Assembly: GCA_034770075.1 (NCBI GenBank)
Contig: CM068383.1
Location: 42,427,222-42,491,221, forward strand
Reading direction: 5' to 3'
Length of the DNA: 64,000 nucleotides
Source: Aralia elata
Taxonomy: Eukaryota; Streptophyta; Magnoliopsida; Apiales; Araliaceae
Below are positions 45,984 to 56,381 of this stretch, piece after piece. The position numbers were made by a program, and so were the translations under genes. The notes beneath the pieces were generated by a model that was given only the letters and a program-made list of their open reading frames with translations, made no database searches and had not been told where the DNA came from. Numbering within the stretch: the stretch's first letter is position 1; each line of letters opens with the position of its first letter.

Positions 45984-46133
45984 ACACTACTCAAGAGTAC
46001 CTAACACAATGTAGAAGAAAATAAAACAGAATTAGGATAAGAACAGATTTGTTTAACTAAAACCAATCTAATTTAAACTGATGATGAAAGTTATAAACGC
46101 AATTGCAACTCCCCGGCAACGGCGCCAAAAACT
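45984..46133 (-). other. Athila leader with tRNA-Asp-type primer-binding site
   Basis: The minus strand reads TGGCGCCGTTGCCGGGGA (46127-46110) a few bases after the LTR. This is the PBS known for Athila elements (tRNA-Asp). The short leader to gag (about 125 bases) has no other visible feature. Confidence 0.85.
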
Positions 46134-47717
46134 TGTTGGGATATTTGTATGTATAACAAATAAAACTCATACACGCAAGTGCACGTGATCCACAAGTAAT
46201 ATAAAGTAAGTAAAGTATCGATCCCACGAGGAATTGAATTGCATTTATGACTACCAACACCGATTTTGTAATTAGTTCGGTCTCTTTAAACAAGCGGTTT
46301 TAGTGATGAAATGGTCTAATAATTACTAATGAAACAATTAAAACAAATTTGGTTGTAAAAATACAGATTTTATGGGCTTGGGATTATAATTTCACTTATT
46401 GCAAACTTAGATTTTCATGCTTCCTATTGTTGCTAGTTGGTTACTATAGAATGTTGGTCGAGAACACGAAAGTAAAATATGGCCATCTCTCGATGCACCA
46501 TATCCATATCATACTAAATCCACAATTGATAGAATGAATGTGAACACCCTAGATGAATAACGCACTATACTTCTATGTGAATTACAATCAAAAGGGTTTA
46601 AGAACAAGTTTTCCATTGGCCACACATGGTGCTTCGGTATATCTCTATCCTAAGCACGAAACATAATTTCACGAAGAATGTAATAATTATGAACATATGC
46701 TAGCATAATGAGATCTTAATTTATATTTCCTTTCTCAATTCCATATAAATTATCATAGTAATTGGTGATCAAGCAATTAAACATGAAGTAAAAATTATGC
46801 TAGACATTCATTTCATAACCAACTAGTAAAAATAAGGAAGCATTTCAATTCTTAGTCATGCAAAAGATCCATTATAATCCCAAGAGTTAAATTTAGTTCA
46901 TAATAAAAATACTAGAGTTCACCATGCACAATTGGTTCATCATTATAATTACAGAGTAGGAAAATTAATCAAAAATAGAAAATATTCAAGCTCCCTGTTT
47001 CCGTTCTGCAACTTCTGATGATTTTCCAAGTTGTGTAGATAGTTGATTCCTTGCTCCCAATCTCCAATTTAGCATCCATATAGCTCCATTCTTCAATTTC
47101 CAAATGCCAAAAATGCTCAGCTGACTATTTCTAATTTTTGAAGCTAATATGCAGTAAACTCCTCTATTTTTCGTGTGGGAGGAGAGCTACACATTGAATT
47201 CCCAAATTTGCTAATAATGCATGCATGAATTGTCTTATTTTGACTTATTATGATTCCCACTACAAAAGTTCGAACCCACTGAATCCTCAAAATCAGGCAC
47301 CACCCCATTTTCTGATAATGCTGCTTCGCTGGATGGAACGTGTTGCATGGCTGGCTGGTGACAAGCGCAGCTGCGCCGGCGCCCTTTGTAAAAGGGGCGC
47401 AGCTGCGCCGGGGGCAGGGCATGAGCAGGAGGGGCGCAGCTGCGCTGGATGCCAGTTTGCTGCAGTGCTGCTGTTGGATAATTTCTCTACTCTCAAGTCC
47501 TGCACAATCAACAAAACACTCCAATAGCACCCATCCACAAATGCACAACAACCAGAGCCAAATTTACCAAAAACTATGCAAAAGCCGTATAATGAGAATA
47601 GTGAATCAAAAACCGAAAGAGAGGGAAAAATGCATGAAATTACACTAGATAGCTATTAGATAAGCAGCAAATGGAACAAAATAGTATCCAATAAGTAGGT
47701 ATGAAACCTACTTATCA
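46134..47717 (-). mobile_element. Athila LTR with PPT on one side and PBS on the other (1584 bp)
   Basis: On the minus strand it starts TGATAAGTAGG and ends CCCAACA. A matching copy lies at 56382-58229. Upstream (right) is a polypurine tract and downstream (left) a PBS and gag, so it serves as the 3' LTR of the right element and the 5' LTR of the left one. GCGCAGCTGCGC palindromes lie at about 47365-47445. ORFs across that cluster are not genes. Confidence 0.85.
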
Positions 47718-47756
47718 AATACCCCCAAACTTAAATTGTTGCTTGTCCTCAAGCAA
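47718..47756 (-). promoter_or_regulatory. Athila hairpin plus polypurine tract
   Basis: The minus strand has TTGCTTG / loop AGGA / CAAGCAA (47756-47739), a perfect 7 bp stem. Three bases later TTTAAGTTTGGGGGTATT (47735-47718) runs directly into the LTR. Confidence 0.85.
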
Positions 47757-48852
47757 ATACAACGAAATGAATGCAAATATGAATGCAATGTAATGATATA
47801 AGAATGCACCATGACCCTCATCAATTAGCAAGCAATCCACAAGATTTGCCTCAGAATAATCTAGCGAAACATCAAAACTTGGTCCGTGTACCATGATAAT
47901 CATGCAGCTCAAATTTTGTGGTGAATGATAAAGTGTGTGTGTGTGCAGTAATCATCAACTATAGTAATCCCAATCGATTCTCATAATATGTTTCTTAGGG
48001 GAAATTTATATATTCGAACTACCATAAGGCAATTGGGGTAAATATAGTTAAAACCACACTATATCAAAACGTGGGGATGTACTTAGACGTTATTCGGAAC
48101 ATGACGCTTGGTAGTGCAATGCCTAGTTCCATTAGGCTATTCAATGATACCCATGTAACGAGCTTTCGGCCAACGACTCCCAAACCAATTGGTCTTAGGG
48201 CGCTAGGTGTAAAGACATCCCCTAGGGTGTACTTACTCGAATATCAAAGGCCACAAAACTAGGCTGACCAAGTCTTTATTAACACACATTTTTTTTTATT
48301 TTTTTTTTATTTTTTTTATTTTTTATTTTTTATTTTTTTTATTTTTTATTATTTTTTTTGGTCAACGAATGCGTTTTACGCTCCATTTCGTTGCATAAAT
48401 ACTCTACTAAGTACTCCCCCAAACTTGAACACGTGTGATCTCAACTAATACTACCCACAATTGCCACAATCATTAAAAACACAACCAATTCTCCCCAAAC
48501 TCAATTATGCGAATCTTTGGGCTACTTAGTTAAAGAAAAACTACTAAGAACGTGCAAACCGGTTTTATCATAGCCAACGCAAGACAAGAGTTGCAATGTA
48601 TCATGGCATTCGACTTGAAGTCTTAACAGTTAGCAAAAATCAAAAAGTTTTCATCATAGGCATGTGGGGATGCATACTAATCAACATAAGAGGATCATGC
48701 AACTAAACTACATGATGTGATATGATATGCATGAGAAATTCACCATTTTTTTAAACGAAAATAAGGAAACAAATACCTAAAATAACAATAAAGCAAACAA
48801 ATAACAATAAAAACAGGTAATTTAAAGCATCACAAAGTAACTAGGCAAGCCT
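47757..48852 (-). other. Athila 3' noncoding segment between two PPT motifs
   Basis: This is about 1.1 kb without a supportable gene. It holds a T-rich tract (48288-48358 on the + strand), a further PPT-like word (48412-48429) and the hairpin at 48363-48393 listed separately. The ORF at 48071-48262 shows no known motif. Confidence 0.6.
48363..48393 (-). ncRNA. Hairpin with GGAGCGTAAAACGC tip
   Basis: The outer stem CAACGAA / TTCGTTG (48363-48369 and 48387-48393) and inner stem GCGT / ACGC (48371-48374 and 48378-48381) are both perfect. The minus-strand tip matches the four hairpins at 62871-63078, while the outer stem is unrelated in sequence. This is a structured element of an element RNA, not a known RNA gene. 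Confidence 0.6.
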
Positions 48853-48889
48853 AATACCCCCAAACTTAAAATATGCAATGTCCTCATTG
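48853..48889 (-). promoter_or_regulatory. Second hairpin plus PPT-like motif, just after ORF3
   Basis: The 18 bases at 48853-48870 are identical to the true PPT at 47718-47735. A CAATG / loop AGGA / CATTG hairpin (48889-48876) lies just 5' of it on the minus strand. It lies about 27 bases beyond the ORF3 stop. Confidence 0.65.
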
Positions 48890-48915
48890 GAGATAATAGG
48901 GTAAAGAGTACTCCC

Positions 48916-50067
48916 CTAAGAAGCGTCCCCGGCGCCTCTAGGCGGCGTGTCGGGCGGAGGATAAGGGATACCGGAGCCGAATGTGGGAAACTCAATGTGG
49001 ACCCCCTGCTGACTGAACGCCTCCGATAGTGCACCTGCGAAGGAGACGCTGTAATCCCTGAAGCTCGTGTGCAACGCGTCCATGCGGCGCTGCAGGAGGC
49101 GCATGTCGCGCTCATGTCCACTGACGCCCCTCTGCTGCACTGGCGGGGCAGGCATGCCCTCCTCACTGGCCTCCTCCACCTCATCAGCCACAATAAAACC
49201 TAACCCATTAGGCCGGGACTCTCCACCGTGCCAAACATTGTACTTTTGGATCGTGGTGCTATCGATGTCTCGCATAGGTAGCTGGATAGCCTCCTCGCTC
49301 CATTCCATGTTTGCCGCTAAGCATAGGCGTGTGATGATCGAGGCGTGTGGAATGGCACCGGAAGTGACAACCCGCATGAAACAAAGCATGGACTGGTTGA
49401 TGATATAGCCCACGTCGATGCTCCCTCCACGCAGAATGCGGTGCAAGAGTACCGTGCGGTCCCGTGTCACGTCCTGATGATGGGTGGTCGGCAAGATACT
49501 CGCGCAAATGAAGGCGTACCACGCCTTGGCAAATCTATTTAGCGCGGTCTGAGGGAAGTGCACCTTCAAGGTGGTGCCAGGCTGAGTCTTCCACTGCGTG
49601 CCCAGCTGGCACATCTCATGTATCAAAGCATCAAGGTCAGTTTCGTAGCGCTCATGTACCACCCAGTCGGTGGCCTCAGCAGTAGTAGATGGCAGGCGAA
49701 AAAGTTCATTGATTGCCTGCGCCGAGTAGGATACCTGATTGCCCCGCACGAAGGAAATCCCATTCTGTGTTTCCCGGGCATTGGTATAGAACTCTCGAAC
49801 AATGGCTATCGGGGCTGACTTCGGTGTCTCAATGAATAGCAACCAACCCAAACGCCGGATTTGGTCAAGAATACGCCCATCCTGTGCCTTGGGCTTCAAA
49901 CCCCTCTCTGGTATGAAGGATTTGACGCTAAGCACCTCCCAGTAGTAATGCTGTGCAGAGAGATTGACAAATTTGGTGGCATCCAGAGTGTTGATGCCAC
50001 CACCAGTAGATTCGGATCTGCTGCTGCTGGAAGAAGAAGGTTGGGGAGTGCGTGCACGCTTCGGCAT
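48916..50067 (-). CDS. Athila third ORF (putative plant transposon protein, PF20167-like)
   Basis: This is an intact 383-codon frame in the same direction as gag-pol, in the place where env-like ORFs lie in some Athila elements. It begins MPKRARTPQPSSSSSS (Ser-rich, basic). It then holds SVKSFIPERGLKPKAQ, RRLGWLLFIETPKSAPIAIV, REFYTNARETQNGISFVRGN and ASILPTTHHQDVTRDRTVLL, which match the pattern of the plant transposon protein domain PF20167. A helical segment (RDMRLLQRRMDALHTSFRDY) and a Pro-rich tail follow. I see no signal peptide or membrane segment, so an envelope role is not supported. It is the only full-length undamaged Athila gene here. Palindromes lie upstream (50239-50450). Confidence 0.75.
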   Translation of the reverse strand: MPKRARTPQPSSSSSSRSESTGGGINTLDATKFVNLSAQHYYWEVLSVKSFIPERGLKPKAQDGRILDQIRRLGWLLFIETPKSAPIAIVREFYTNARETQNGISFVRGNQVSYSAQAINELFRLPSTTAEATDWVVHERYETDLDALIHEMCQLGTQWKTQPGTTLKVHFPQTALNRFAKAWYAFICASILPTTHHQDVTRDRTVLLHRILRGGSIDVGYIINQSMLCFMRVVTSGAIPHASIITRLCLAANMEWSEEAIQLPMRDIDSTTIQKYNVWHGGESRPNGLGFIVADEVEEASEEGMPAPPVQQRGVSGHERDMRLLQRRMDALHTSFRDYSVSFAGALSEAFSQQGVHIEFPTFGSGIPYPPPDTPPRGAGDAS

Positions 50068-50238
50068 GGTGGTATATGATTAGGGTTTGAAGGAAGAGTG
50101 TAGGTAGTTAGGGTTTTGAGATAGTGGGTAGGGATGAGAGGAGAGGGTTTGTTTTGCTGTTAGAGAGTCAGTTAGGTTTAGGGTTGGATGATTGTGACTA
50201 ATGGGGACCGAACTATTTATAAAAAAAAAAATTTCCGC

Positions 50239-50450
50239 GATCGGCGCAGCTGCGTCGCAGTTGTACTGGGAAGCTGGCGCAGCTGCACTGAGCTTCAGGC
50301 TTGGCTCAGGCGGACACCGGCGCAGCTGCGCCGTAAATGAACTGATGGTGAGGCGCAGCTGCGCAGTTGTTCAGATGTTGCATGCAAGGGTGACCCGGCG
50401 CAGCTGCGCAGGTGCAGCACAGAAGATGGGGCGCAGCTGCGCAGGAGCTC
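50239..50450. repeat. GCGCAGCTGCGC palindrome cluster upstream of ORF3
   Basis: Six copies or near-copies of GCGCAGCTGCGC lie about 25-45 bases apart (near 50244, 50277, 50321, 50353, 50398 and 50430). The same palindrome is clustered in this element's LTRs and within gag. Confidence 0.8.
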
Positions 50451-50507
50451 AGGATTCCTGAAAGATTTTCTTTCTCTGAACAGCGGCTAGTGTTGGCAAT
50501 GGAACGA

Positions 50508-50525
50508 TATACCCCCAAACTTAAA
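50508..50525 (-). promoter_or_regulatory. PPT-like motif between integrase and ORF3
   Basis: TTTAAGTTTGGGGGTATA on the minus strand matches 17 of 18 bases of the true PPT at 47718-47735. No AGGA hairpin is visible beside it. Confidence 0.6.
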
Positions 50526-50649
50526 GTGTGATCAAGTCAAACGGTTGAGGGCATGATTGGACGCCTGAAATAAAAACAAAGAAGCATGTTAAAATGAAAT
50601 CACGCAAACTAAATAAAAGTCACACAAGAATAGAAATAATAAAAGTAAT

Positions 50650-50667
50650 CTCGGGTTGCCTCCCGAG
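50650..50667 (-). ncRNA. Post-pol hairpin CTCGGG-AGGCAA-CCCGAG
   Basis: A perfect 6 bp stem with a six-base loop lies about 45 bases after the pol stop. The + strand Athila has the same loop (AGGTAA) on a different stem at 61299-61318. Confidence 0.6.
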
Positions 50668-50711
50668 GAGCGCTTTGTTTTAAAGTCGGTTAGCTCGACT
50701 ATCATTTATGC

Positions 50712-51867
50712 TCAATCCATGGCCAGGTCAACTGAGGACTTTTGGCGATCAATTTCGCCTCCCCAATAGTGCTTCAATCTTTGGCCATTAACCTTGAATG
50801 GTTGCTCACTGTCCTTTCCAACAATCTCGATGGCTCTATGTGGAAACACAGCAGTGATGGTAAAGGGACCCGACCATCGGGATTTGAGCTTTCCCGGGAA
50901 TAACTTGAGCCTGGAGTTGAATAGTAAGACCGCTTGGCCAGGTTCAAATTTTCTCTCGATGATTTTTCGGTCGTGCCATCTCTTTACCTTCTCTTTGTAG
51001 AGTTTAGAATTCTCATAGGCCTGCAATCGGAACTCGTCGAGTTCATTTAGCTGTAGAAGTATCCTTTCTCCTGCTGCAGATAGGTCGAAATTCAACGTTT
51101 TAATAGCTTAGTAAGCTTTGTGCTCTAATTCGACCGGTAGATGACAAGCCTTTCCATAAACTATGTGGTACGGAGACATGCCGAGAGGTGTCTTATAAGC
51201 AGTTCTATAAGCCCACAAGGCTTCATCTAGCTTTAGAGACCAATCTTTTCTGGTAGGATTAACAATCTTTTCCAGAATTCTTTTTACCTCTCGGTTGGAT
51301 ACTTCGGCTTGACCATTCGTCTGTGGATGGTAGGCAGTGGCAATTCTGTGTCTTACTCCATATTTGGCCAGGAGGGCTGTGATCTGTTTGTTGCAAAAAT
51401 GGCTCCCCTCATCACTGATGATCGCCCGAGGAGTGCCAAATCTAGTAATAATGTTTTTTTGTAGGAACCTCAAAACCACCTTAGCATCATTGGTTGGTAA
51501 CGCCGAAGCTTCCACCCATTTGGACACGTAATCAACCGCTAAAAGGATATAGAGATTATTGCATGAAGATGGGAATGGTCCCATGAAGTCTATCTCCCAT
51601 ACGTCAAAGATCTCCACCTCCAAGATCACATTTAGTGGCATTTCATTACGGTTGGAGATGTTTCCCACCCGTTGGCATCAATCACAATTCTTTATGAAGT
51701 GGTGGGCATCTTTGAACAAGGTGGGCCAATAAAATCCGGCCTGGAGTACTTTTGCTGCTGTTCTCTGCGTTCCATAATGGCCACCATACAGAGAAGAATG
51801 ACATGCATGTAATATACTGGTACTCTCGACCTCGGGGATGCATCTTCAGATCACAGAATCCGGGCAT
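50712..51867 (-). pseudogene. pol: Athila integrase, one premature stop
   Basis: The zinc domain is scrambled near 51680-51867. The core is readable from 51668: [13 protein letters not shown] (Asp), [15 protein letters not shown] (Asp), [20 protein letters not shown] (Glu), so D, D and E are present. A TAA at about 51105 interrupts HKAY / AIKTLNFDL, after which the frame is open again (50712-51095) with the GPF module (KSRWSGPFTITAVFPH) and ends DLAMD. No chromodomain is seen, as expected for Athila. Confidence 0.85.
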
Positions 51868-53260
51868 TGTTTGAACAAATAAGGCTCATCCCACATGTAT
51901 CTTTTTGTATCATGCAGAAATTTCTTCTTCTGCTGAGAAGTTAGATCCGGTGGTAGCACATGACTCACAAGATAGTTGACAATATCAGCGAACCATGGGA
52001 TTTCAGATGTGACTGCAAATAGCTGCTCATCAGGGAAGCAATCGTTTATTTCGCCCTTCTCTTTGCTCTCCAAATCTGGATTGTCCAATCTGGATAGATG
52101 ATCGGCTACCAGATTTTCCGTGCCTTTCTTGTCCTTAATTTCCAAATCAAATTCTTGTAGCAAGAGGATCCATCTGATTAATCTTGGCTTGGCATCTTTC
52201 TTTGAGATCAAATACCGAATTGCTGCATGATCAGTGTACACCACTACCTTTGTTCCAATGAGATAGGATCGGAACTTGTCGAATGCATAGACAACCGCGA
52301 GTAGTTCCTTCTCGGTGGTGGTGTAATTCATTTGGGCCTCCGACAATGTTTTGCTGGCATAGTAGACTGCATGTAGAACCTTGTCTCTGCGTTGTCCCAA
52401 TACCACGCCCACAGCGTAGTCACTAGCATCACACATAAGCTCAAATGGAAGAGACCAATCCGGTGCCACTATCACAGGTGTTGTTGTCAATTTTTGTTTT
52501 AACAACTCGAAGGCTGCTAAGCAATTATCATCAAATAGAAATAGGGCATCCTTTTCCAACAGATTGCACAGGGGTTTTGTGATTTTGGAGAAGTCTTTGA
52601 TAAATCTTCGATAGAATCCAGCATGGCCCAAAAAACTCTGAACTCCCTTTACAGAAGTCGGTAGGGGCAATTTCTCGATAGTTTTCCAATTTTGCTTTGT
52701 CCCACCTCCAAACCTTTTGGCTGAGACTTTGTGACCCAAAATTATTCCCTTCATGAACTATGAAATGACATTTCTCCCAATTAAGCACAAGATTTTGTTT
52801 CCACGCATCTCTTCAATACCATGACTAAATTCTCAAGACAGCTGTCAAAGGAATTTCCAAACACTGAGAAGTCATCCATGAAGACCTCCATGTTGATTTC
52901 CACCATGTCAGAAAATATTGCCCATCATGCAATCGCTGAAATGTGGCAGGAGCATTACATAGACCAAAAGACATTCGCCTGAAAGCAAAAGTTCCATAAG
53001 GACAAGTAAAAGTGGTCTTTTCTTGATCCTCAGGAGCGATGGTAATTTGATTATATCCAGAATATCCGTCAAGCAAACAGTAGTACTCATGCCCTGCAAG
53101 GTCGGTCCAACATTTGATCAATGAATGGGAAGTGGGAAGTGATCTTTCCTTGTGGCTTTGTTGAGCTTTCGATAAATCCATGCAAACTCTCCACCCCGTG
53201 ACTGTTCGGGTTGGTATTTAGCTCGTTGTTTCTCATTTTTTACCACAGTTATTCCTCCCT
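51868..53260 (-). pseudogene. pol: Athila reverse transcriptase and RNase H
   Basis: RT has YCLLDGYSGYNQITIAPEDQ and FRRMSFGLCNAPATFQRL. After a shift near 52930 comes the catalytic VFMDDFSVFG (about 52864-52893). Thumb and RNase H lie in the long frame 51846-52754: [38 protein letters not shown] (Asp), [14 protein letters not shown] (Glu), [12 protein letters not shown] (Asp), [13 protein letters not shown] (Asp). Shifts lie near 53100-53160 and between 52825 and 52760. Confidence 0.85.
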
Positions 53261-54240
53261 TCTTTGGTACACACTGCACTGGGCTCACCCATGGACTGTC
53301 AGAAATGGGATAAATGATCCCGGCGTCTAGCCATTTCAGAATTTCTGTTTTTAACCACCTCCTTCATGATGGGATTCAGCCTTCTTTGATGCTCTATGGT
53401 AGGCTTTGCTGTCATCTTCCATCAGGATTTTGTGCATGCAAAAATGAGGGGCTGATTCCCTTTATGTCTGCAATGGTCCATCCAATTGCCCCTTGGAATT
53501 CTCTGAGGATTCTTATCAGTTTTGTCTTCCTGCCAAGGATGTTAGTGCAGAGGAAATAATGACAGGTAATGTATCTGAAATGCCTAGGAATGCATACCTG
53601 AGATGACTAGGCAGGGGTTTGAGATCAAGTTTAGGAGGTACCTCACTGGATGGTTTTAATTGAGAATGAGGCATCGTTTTGAGCTTTTTCAAGGGCTCAA
53701 TAGGTACCTTGAATCTTGCCATCCTGGGTATTGCATCTAGAAAATGAACATACTCACAGTTCTCGGGTTCGTCCAAGTCGATGTCCCCTGTTAGTGTTTG
53801 CTCAAGCAAGTCCCTATGTGTGGCCTTAATGAATTCCTCGGTCACTGCATCTTCAATGATGTCAACTCGGAAACACTCTTCCTCTTCAGTTGGAAATTTC
53901 ATAGCTTTGAAGACATTAAAAGTAACTTCTTGGTCCTGAACCCTCATTGTCAATTCTCCTTTTTGCACATCAATGAGAGTTCTCCCTCCGGTAGCTAGAA
54001 ATGGCCTCCCAAGTATGATGAGGATGTCCTTGTCCCTCCTCAAAAGTCTAAGATTATGAAATCAGCTGGGAAAATGAACTTATCAACCTTAACCAGGACA
54101 TCTTCCACAATACCTCTCGGATAAGTGACTGAACGATCTGCTAGCTGAAGAGAGACATTAGTTGGCTTGGGAGCTGGTAATCCCAACTGAGTAAAGACGG
54201 ACAATGGCATGAGATTAATGCTTGCACAAAGATCACACAA
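53261..54240 (-). pseudogene. pol: Athila protease and pre-RT linker
   Basis: The protease site reads CDLCASINLMPLSVFTQLGL at about 54240-54180. The usual Gly after D-L is Cys, so the active-site triad is probably damaged. The downstream part is open at 53516-54043 (IILGRPFLATGGRTLIDVQK). The linker to RT near 53260-53516 is in mixed frames (an RT entry like KCLRREFPNAPWVS is not cleanly readable). Confidence 0.75.
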
Positions 54241-56204
54241 ACATTTCTTGAATGATAAGTCTCCAATGCTGGCACAGAATGGTGAAACTGCCCGGATCCT
54301 TTAATTTTGGAGGTAGCTTCCTTTGTAATACTGCACTGCATTCCTCTGTTAAGGCTACAATTTCAAAATCTTGCAGTTTCTTCTTTCTTGACAGAATACT
54401 TTTCATGAACTTGGCATAACTTGGCATTTGTTCTAAAGCTTCTGCAAATGGTATATTGATTTGAAGCTTTTTGAAAACCTCAAAAAACTTAGAAAATTGC
54501 CTGTCCATTTTCTGCTTTTGCTACCTTTGGGGGTTATGGAACTGGTGGGTAGTACCTGGGTGGGAGGGGCTTGAGTCTTTTCTGTGCTTTTTATGGGTGG
54601 GGGTTCAGATTTTCCAATGCTATCCTCTTCTTCAAAAAAGTTCAGCAGATGCAGTTTCTGGGGAAGGGCCGCAGCTGCGCCGTCTCCCTTTGCAACATTG
54701 GCGCAGCTGCGCCGTCTGGTTCCAGTGCTGAAGAAGGGCGCAGCTGCGCTGTCTGCTCGTGGTGACAGTGGCGCAGCTGCGCTGTCTAGCAGGGTCTGCT
54801 TCCCACTTCTGGTGGTGATAGCTTAGCATTGCTCCTTCCCATTTCTCCTTGGATTGATTTTCGTGTCGCTAGGAAGAGCTCCCTGAGGTCTGCTAGACAA
54901 CAAACTGAACAATTAACTCATTTGATTTTCCAGATTCTTAAAGCCTAATATTTGGCCTTGCTCCAACCTGTCAGTTTTGGCCATGTATTTCTCCAGATTC
55001 TCACTCATTTCAGCAACCTTCCTGTCAGTGGCTGTTACCTGTTGCTGATTTTGGAACCCCGGAGGATTGAGAGGTTTTGGAGCTTGTGGATTATCTTGAC
55101 GGTTGCTCCATGAGAAATTTGGGTGGTTCCTATTCCCCGGAGTGTAGTTGTTCTGATATTGATTTACTGGCCGTTGATAGTTGCTCACAAAGTGGCACAG
55201 ATTCAGCGTTGATGGCACATTGATCCGAAGCGTGTAGAACCTGCACAAAGCTTACAAATCATGGAAACTTGCTGACCTTTACCTTCACATATATGTTGTC
55301 AAGCTTTTTGGCTATAGCTGAAATCTGGGCTTGAAGTGAAGTGGCTGTGGTCAACCTCTAGTATCCCTGCCACTTTTGGTTGAGTGGATCTGGAGGATGG
55401 CCATTGATAGTTGTTTGCAGCTATAGTCTCCAAAAGTTCATAAGCTTCGTCATAGTTTTTACCCATGAATGCTCCACCCGCAGCTGCATCAATGCCTGCG
55501 CGTGTTTGAATATTGAACCCATTGTAAAATGTGTTCAGCTGCCATCCATTGGGGCAAACCATGATGTGGTGGGCACTTTCTCAATAGGTTCCTTGTACCG
55601 CTCCCATGTCTCGTACAAGGTTTCTCCATGATGTTGTTCATATGACGAGATGTCATTTCTCAACTTGGCAGTTTTGGCAGGTGGGAAGAACTTTGCTAAG
55701 AATTTCTGGGCCAAATCTTGCCAAGTAGTAATGGATCCCGGTGGGTAGCGAATGTAGCCAACTTTTTGCTTTGTCCCTCAATGTGAATGGGAATAACTGC
55801 AATCTCACCGCATCTTCCGAGATCCCGCTGAATTTGAAGGTATCACATATCTCCAAGAAATTTATCAAGTGCTCATTTTGGTGTCATCAACCACCATCCC
55901 TCCGAATTGGACAGAATTTTGGATCATATGGATTGTCCCTGGTTTGATTTCCCAAAGGCAATTGGCTGTTATAGGAGCTGGCCTTGAGGATACTTGATTG
56001 CATAAGATCATTGATTACTTTGGACGTAGCATAATTCTTCTTAAGGCTTTGTTTGTGCTTCTTCCCGCCATTGGTTGAGGGTTGTTATAGATCCTCCAGA
56101 GTATAAAATTTTTCAAGGCACACTTCCTTGATTGTTAGAATCCCTTTTTCTCAATGTTATCCACAAAAGGCAATAGGTCAGGATTCGGTCGACCGAGTAT
56201 GCAT
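54241..56204 (-). pseudogene. gag: Athila gag, full span, multiple shifts
   Basis: The start codon equivalent is at about 56204 in a noisy stretch. Readable parts are INFLEICDTFKFSGISEDAV (55868 down), KNYDEAYELLETIAANNYQW (55299-55562), NNYTPGNRNHPNFSWSNRQD (54913-55248) and FSKFFEVFKKLQINIPFAEA (54233-54508). An extra G near 55743 shifts the first part relative to the copy at 45470-45983. A linker at about 54660-54785 contains four GCGCAGCTGCGC-like palindromes inside the gag region. Confidence 0.8.
54660..54785. repeat. GCGCAGCTGCGC palindromes inside gag
   Basis: Four units (near 54668, 54699, 54737 and 54770) interrupt the gag linker. They are the same as in the LTR and upstream of ORF3. 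Confidence 0.75.
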
Positions 56205-56353
56205 ACACTTCACTCAAGAGTATCACCTAACACAATGTAGAAGAAAAATTAAAACAGCAATATAGGATATAGAACAGATTTTGTTTAAACATTAAAACCA
56301 AATCGATAATTTAATACTGACTGATGAACAGTTATCATAACGCAATTTGCAAC

Positions 56354-56375
56354 TACCCCGGCGAACGGCGCCCAA
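56354..56375 (-). other. Athila primer-binding site, noisy copy
   Basis: This corresponds to 46110-46127 but carries extra bases (accccggcgaacggcgccc on the + strand), in line with the insertion-rich state of the surrounding 2 kb. Confidence 0.65.
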
Positions 56376-56381
56376 AAAACT

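Noticed and set aside
47144..47648. Several ORFs on both strands rich in Cys, Ala and Arg
   Set aside because: They arise from GCGCAGCTGCGC palindromes in the Athila LTR and do not persist in the copy at 57.3-58.0 kb.
48822..49193. Minus-strand ORF overlapping the end of the third Athila ORF
   Set aside because: It is a shadow frame of the intact ORF at 48916-50067 with no motif of its own.
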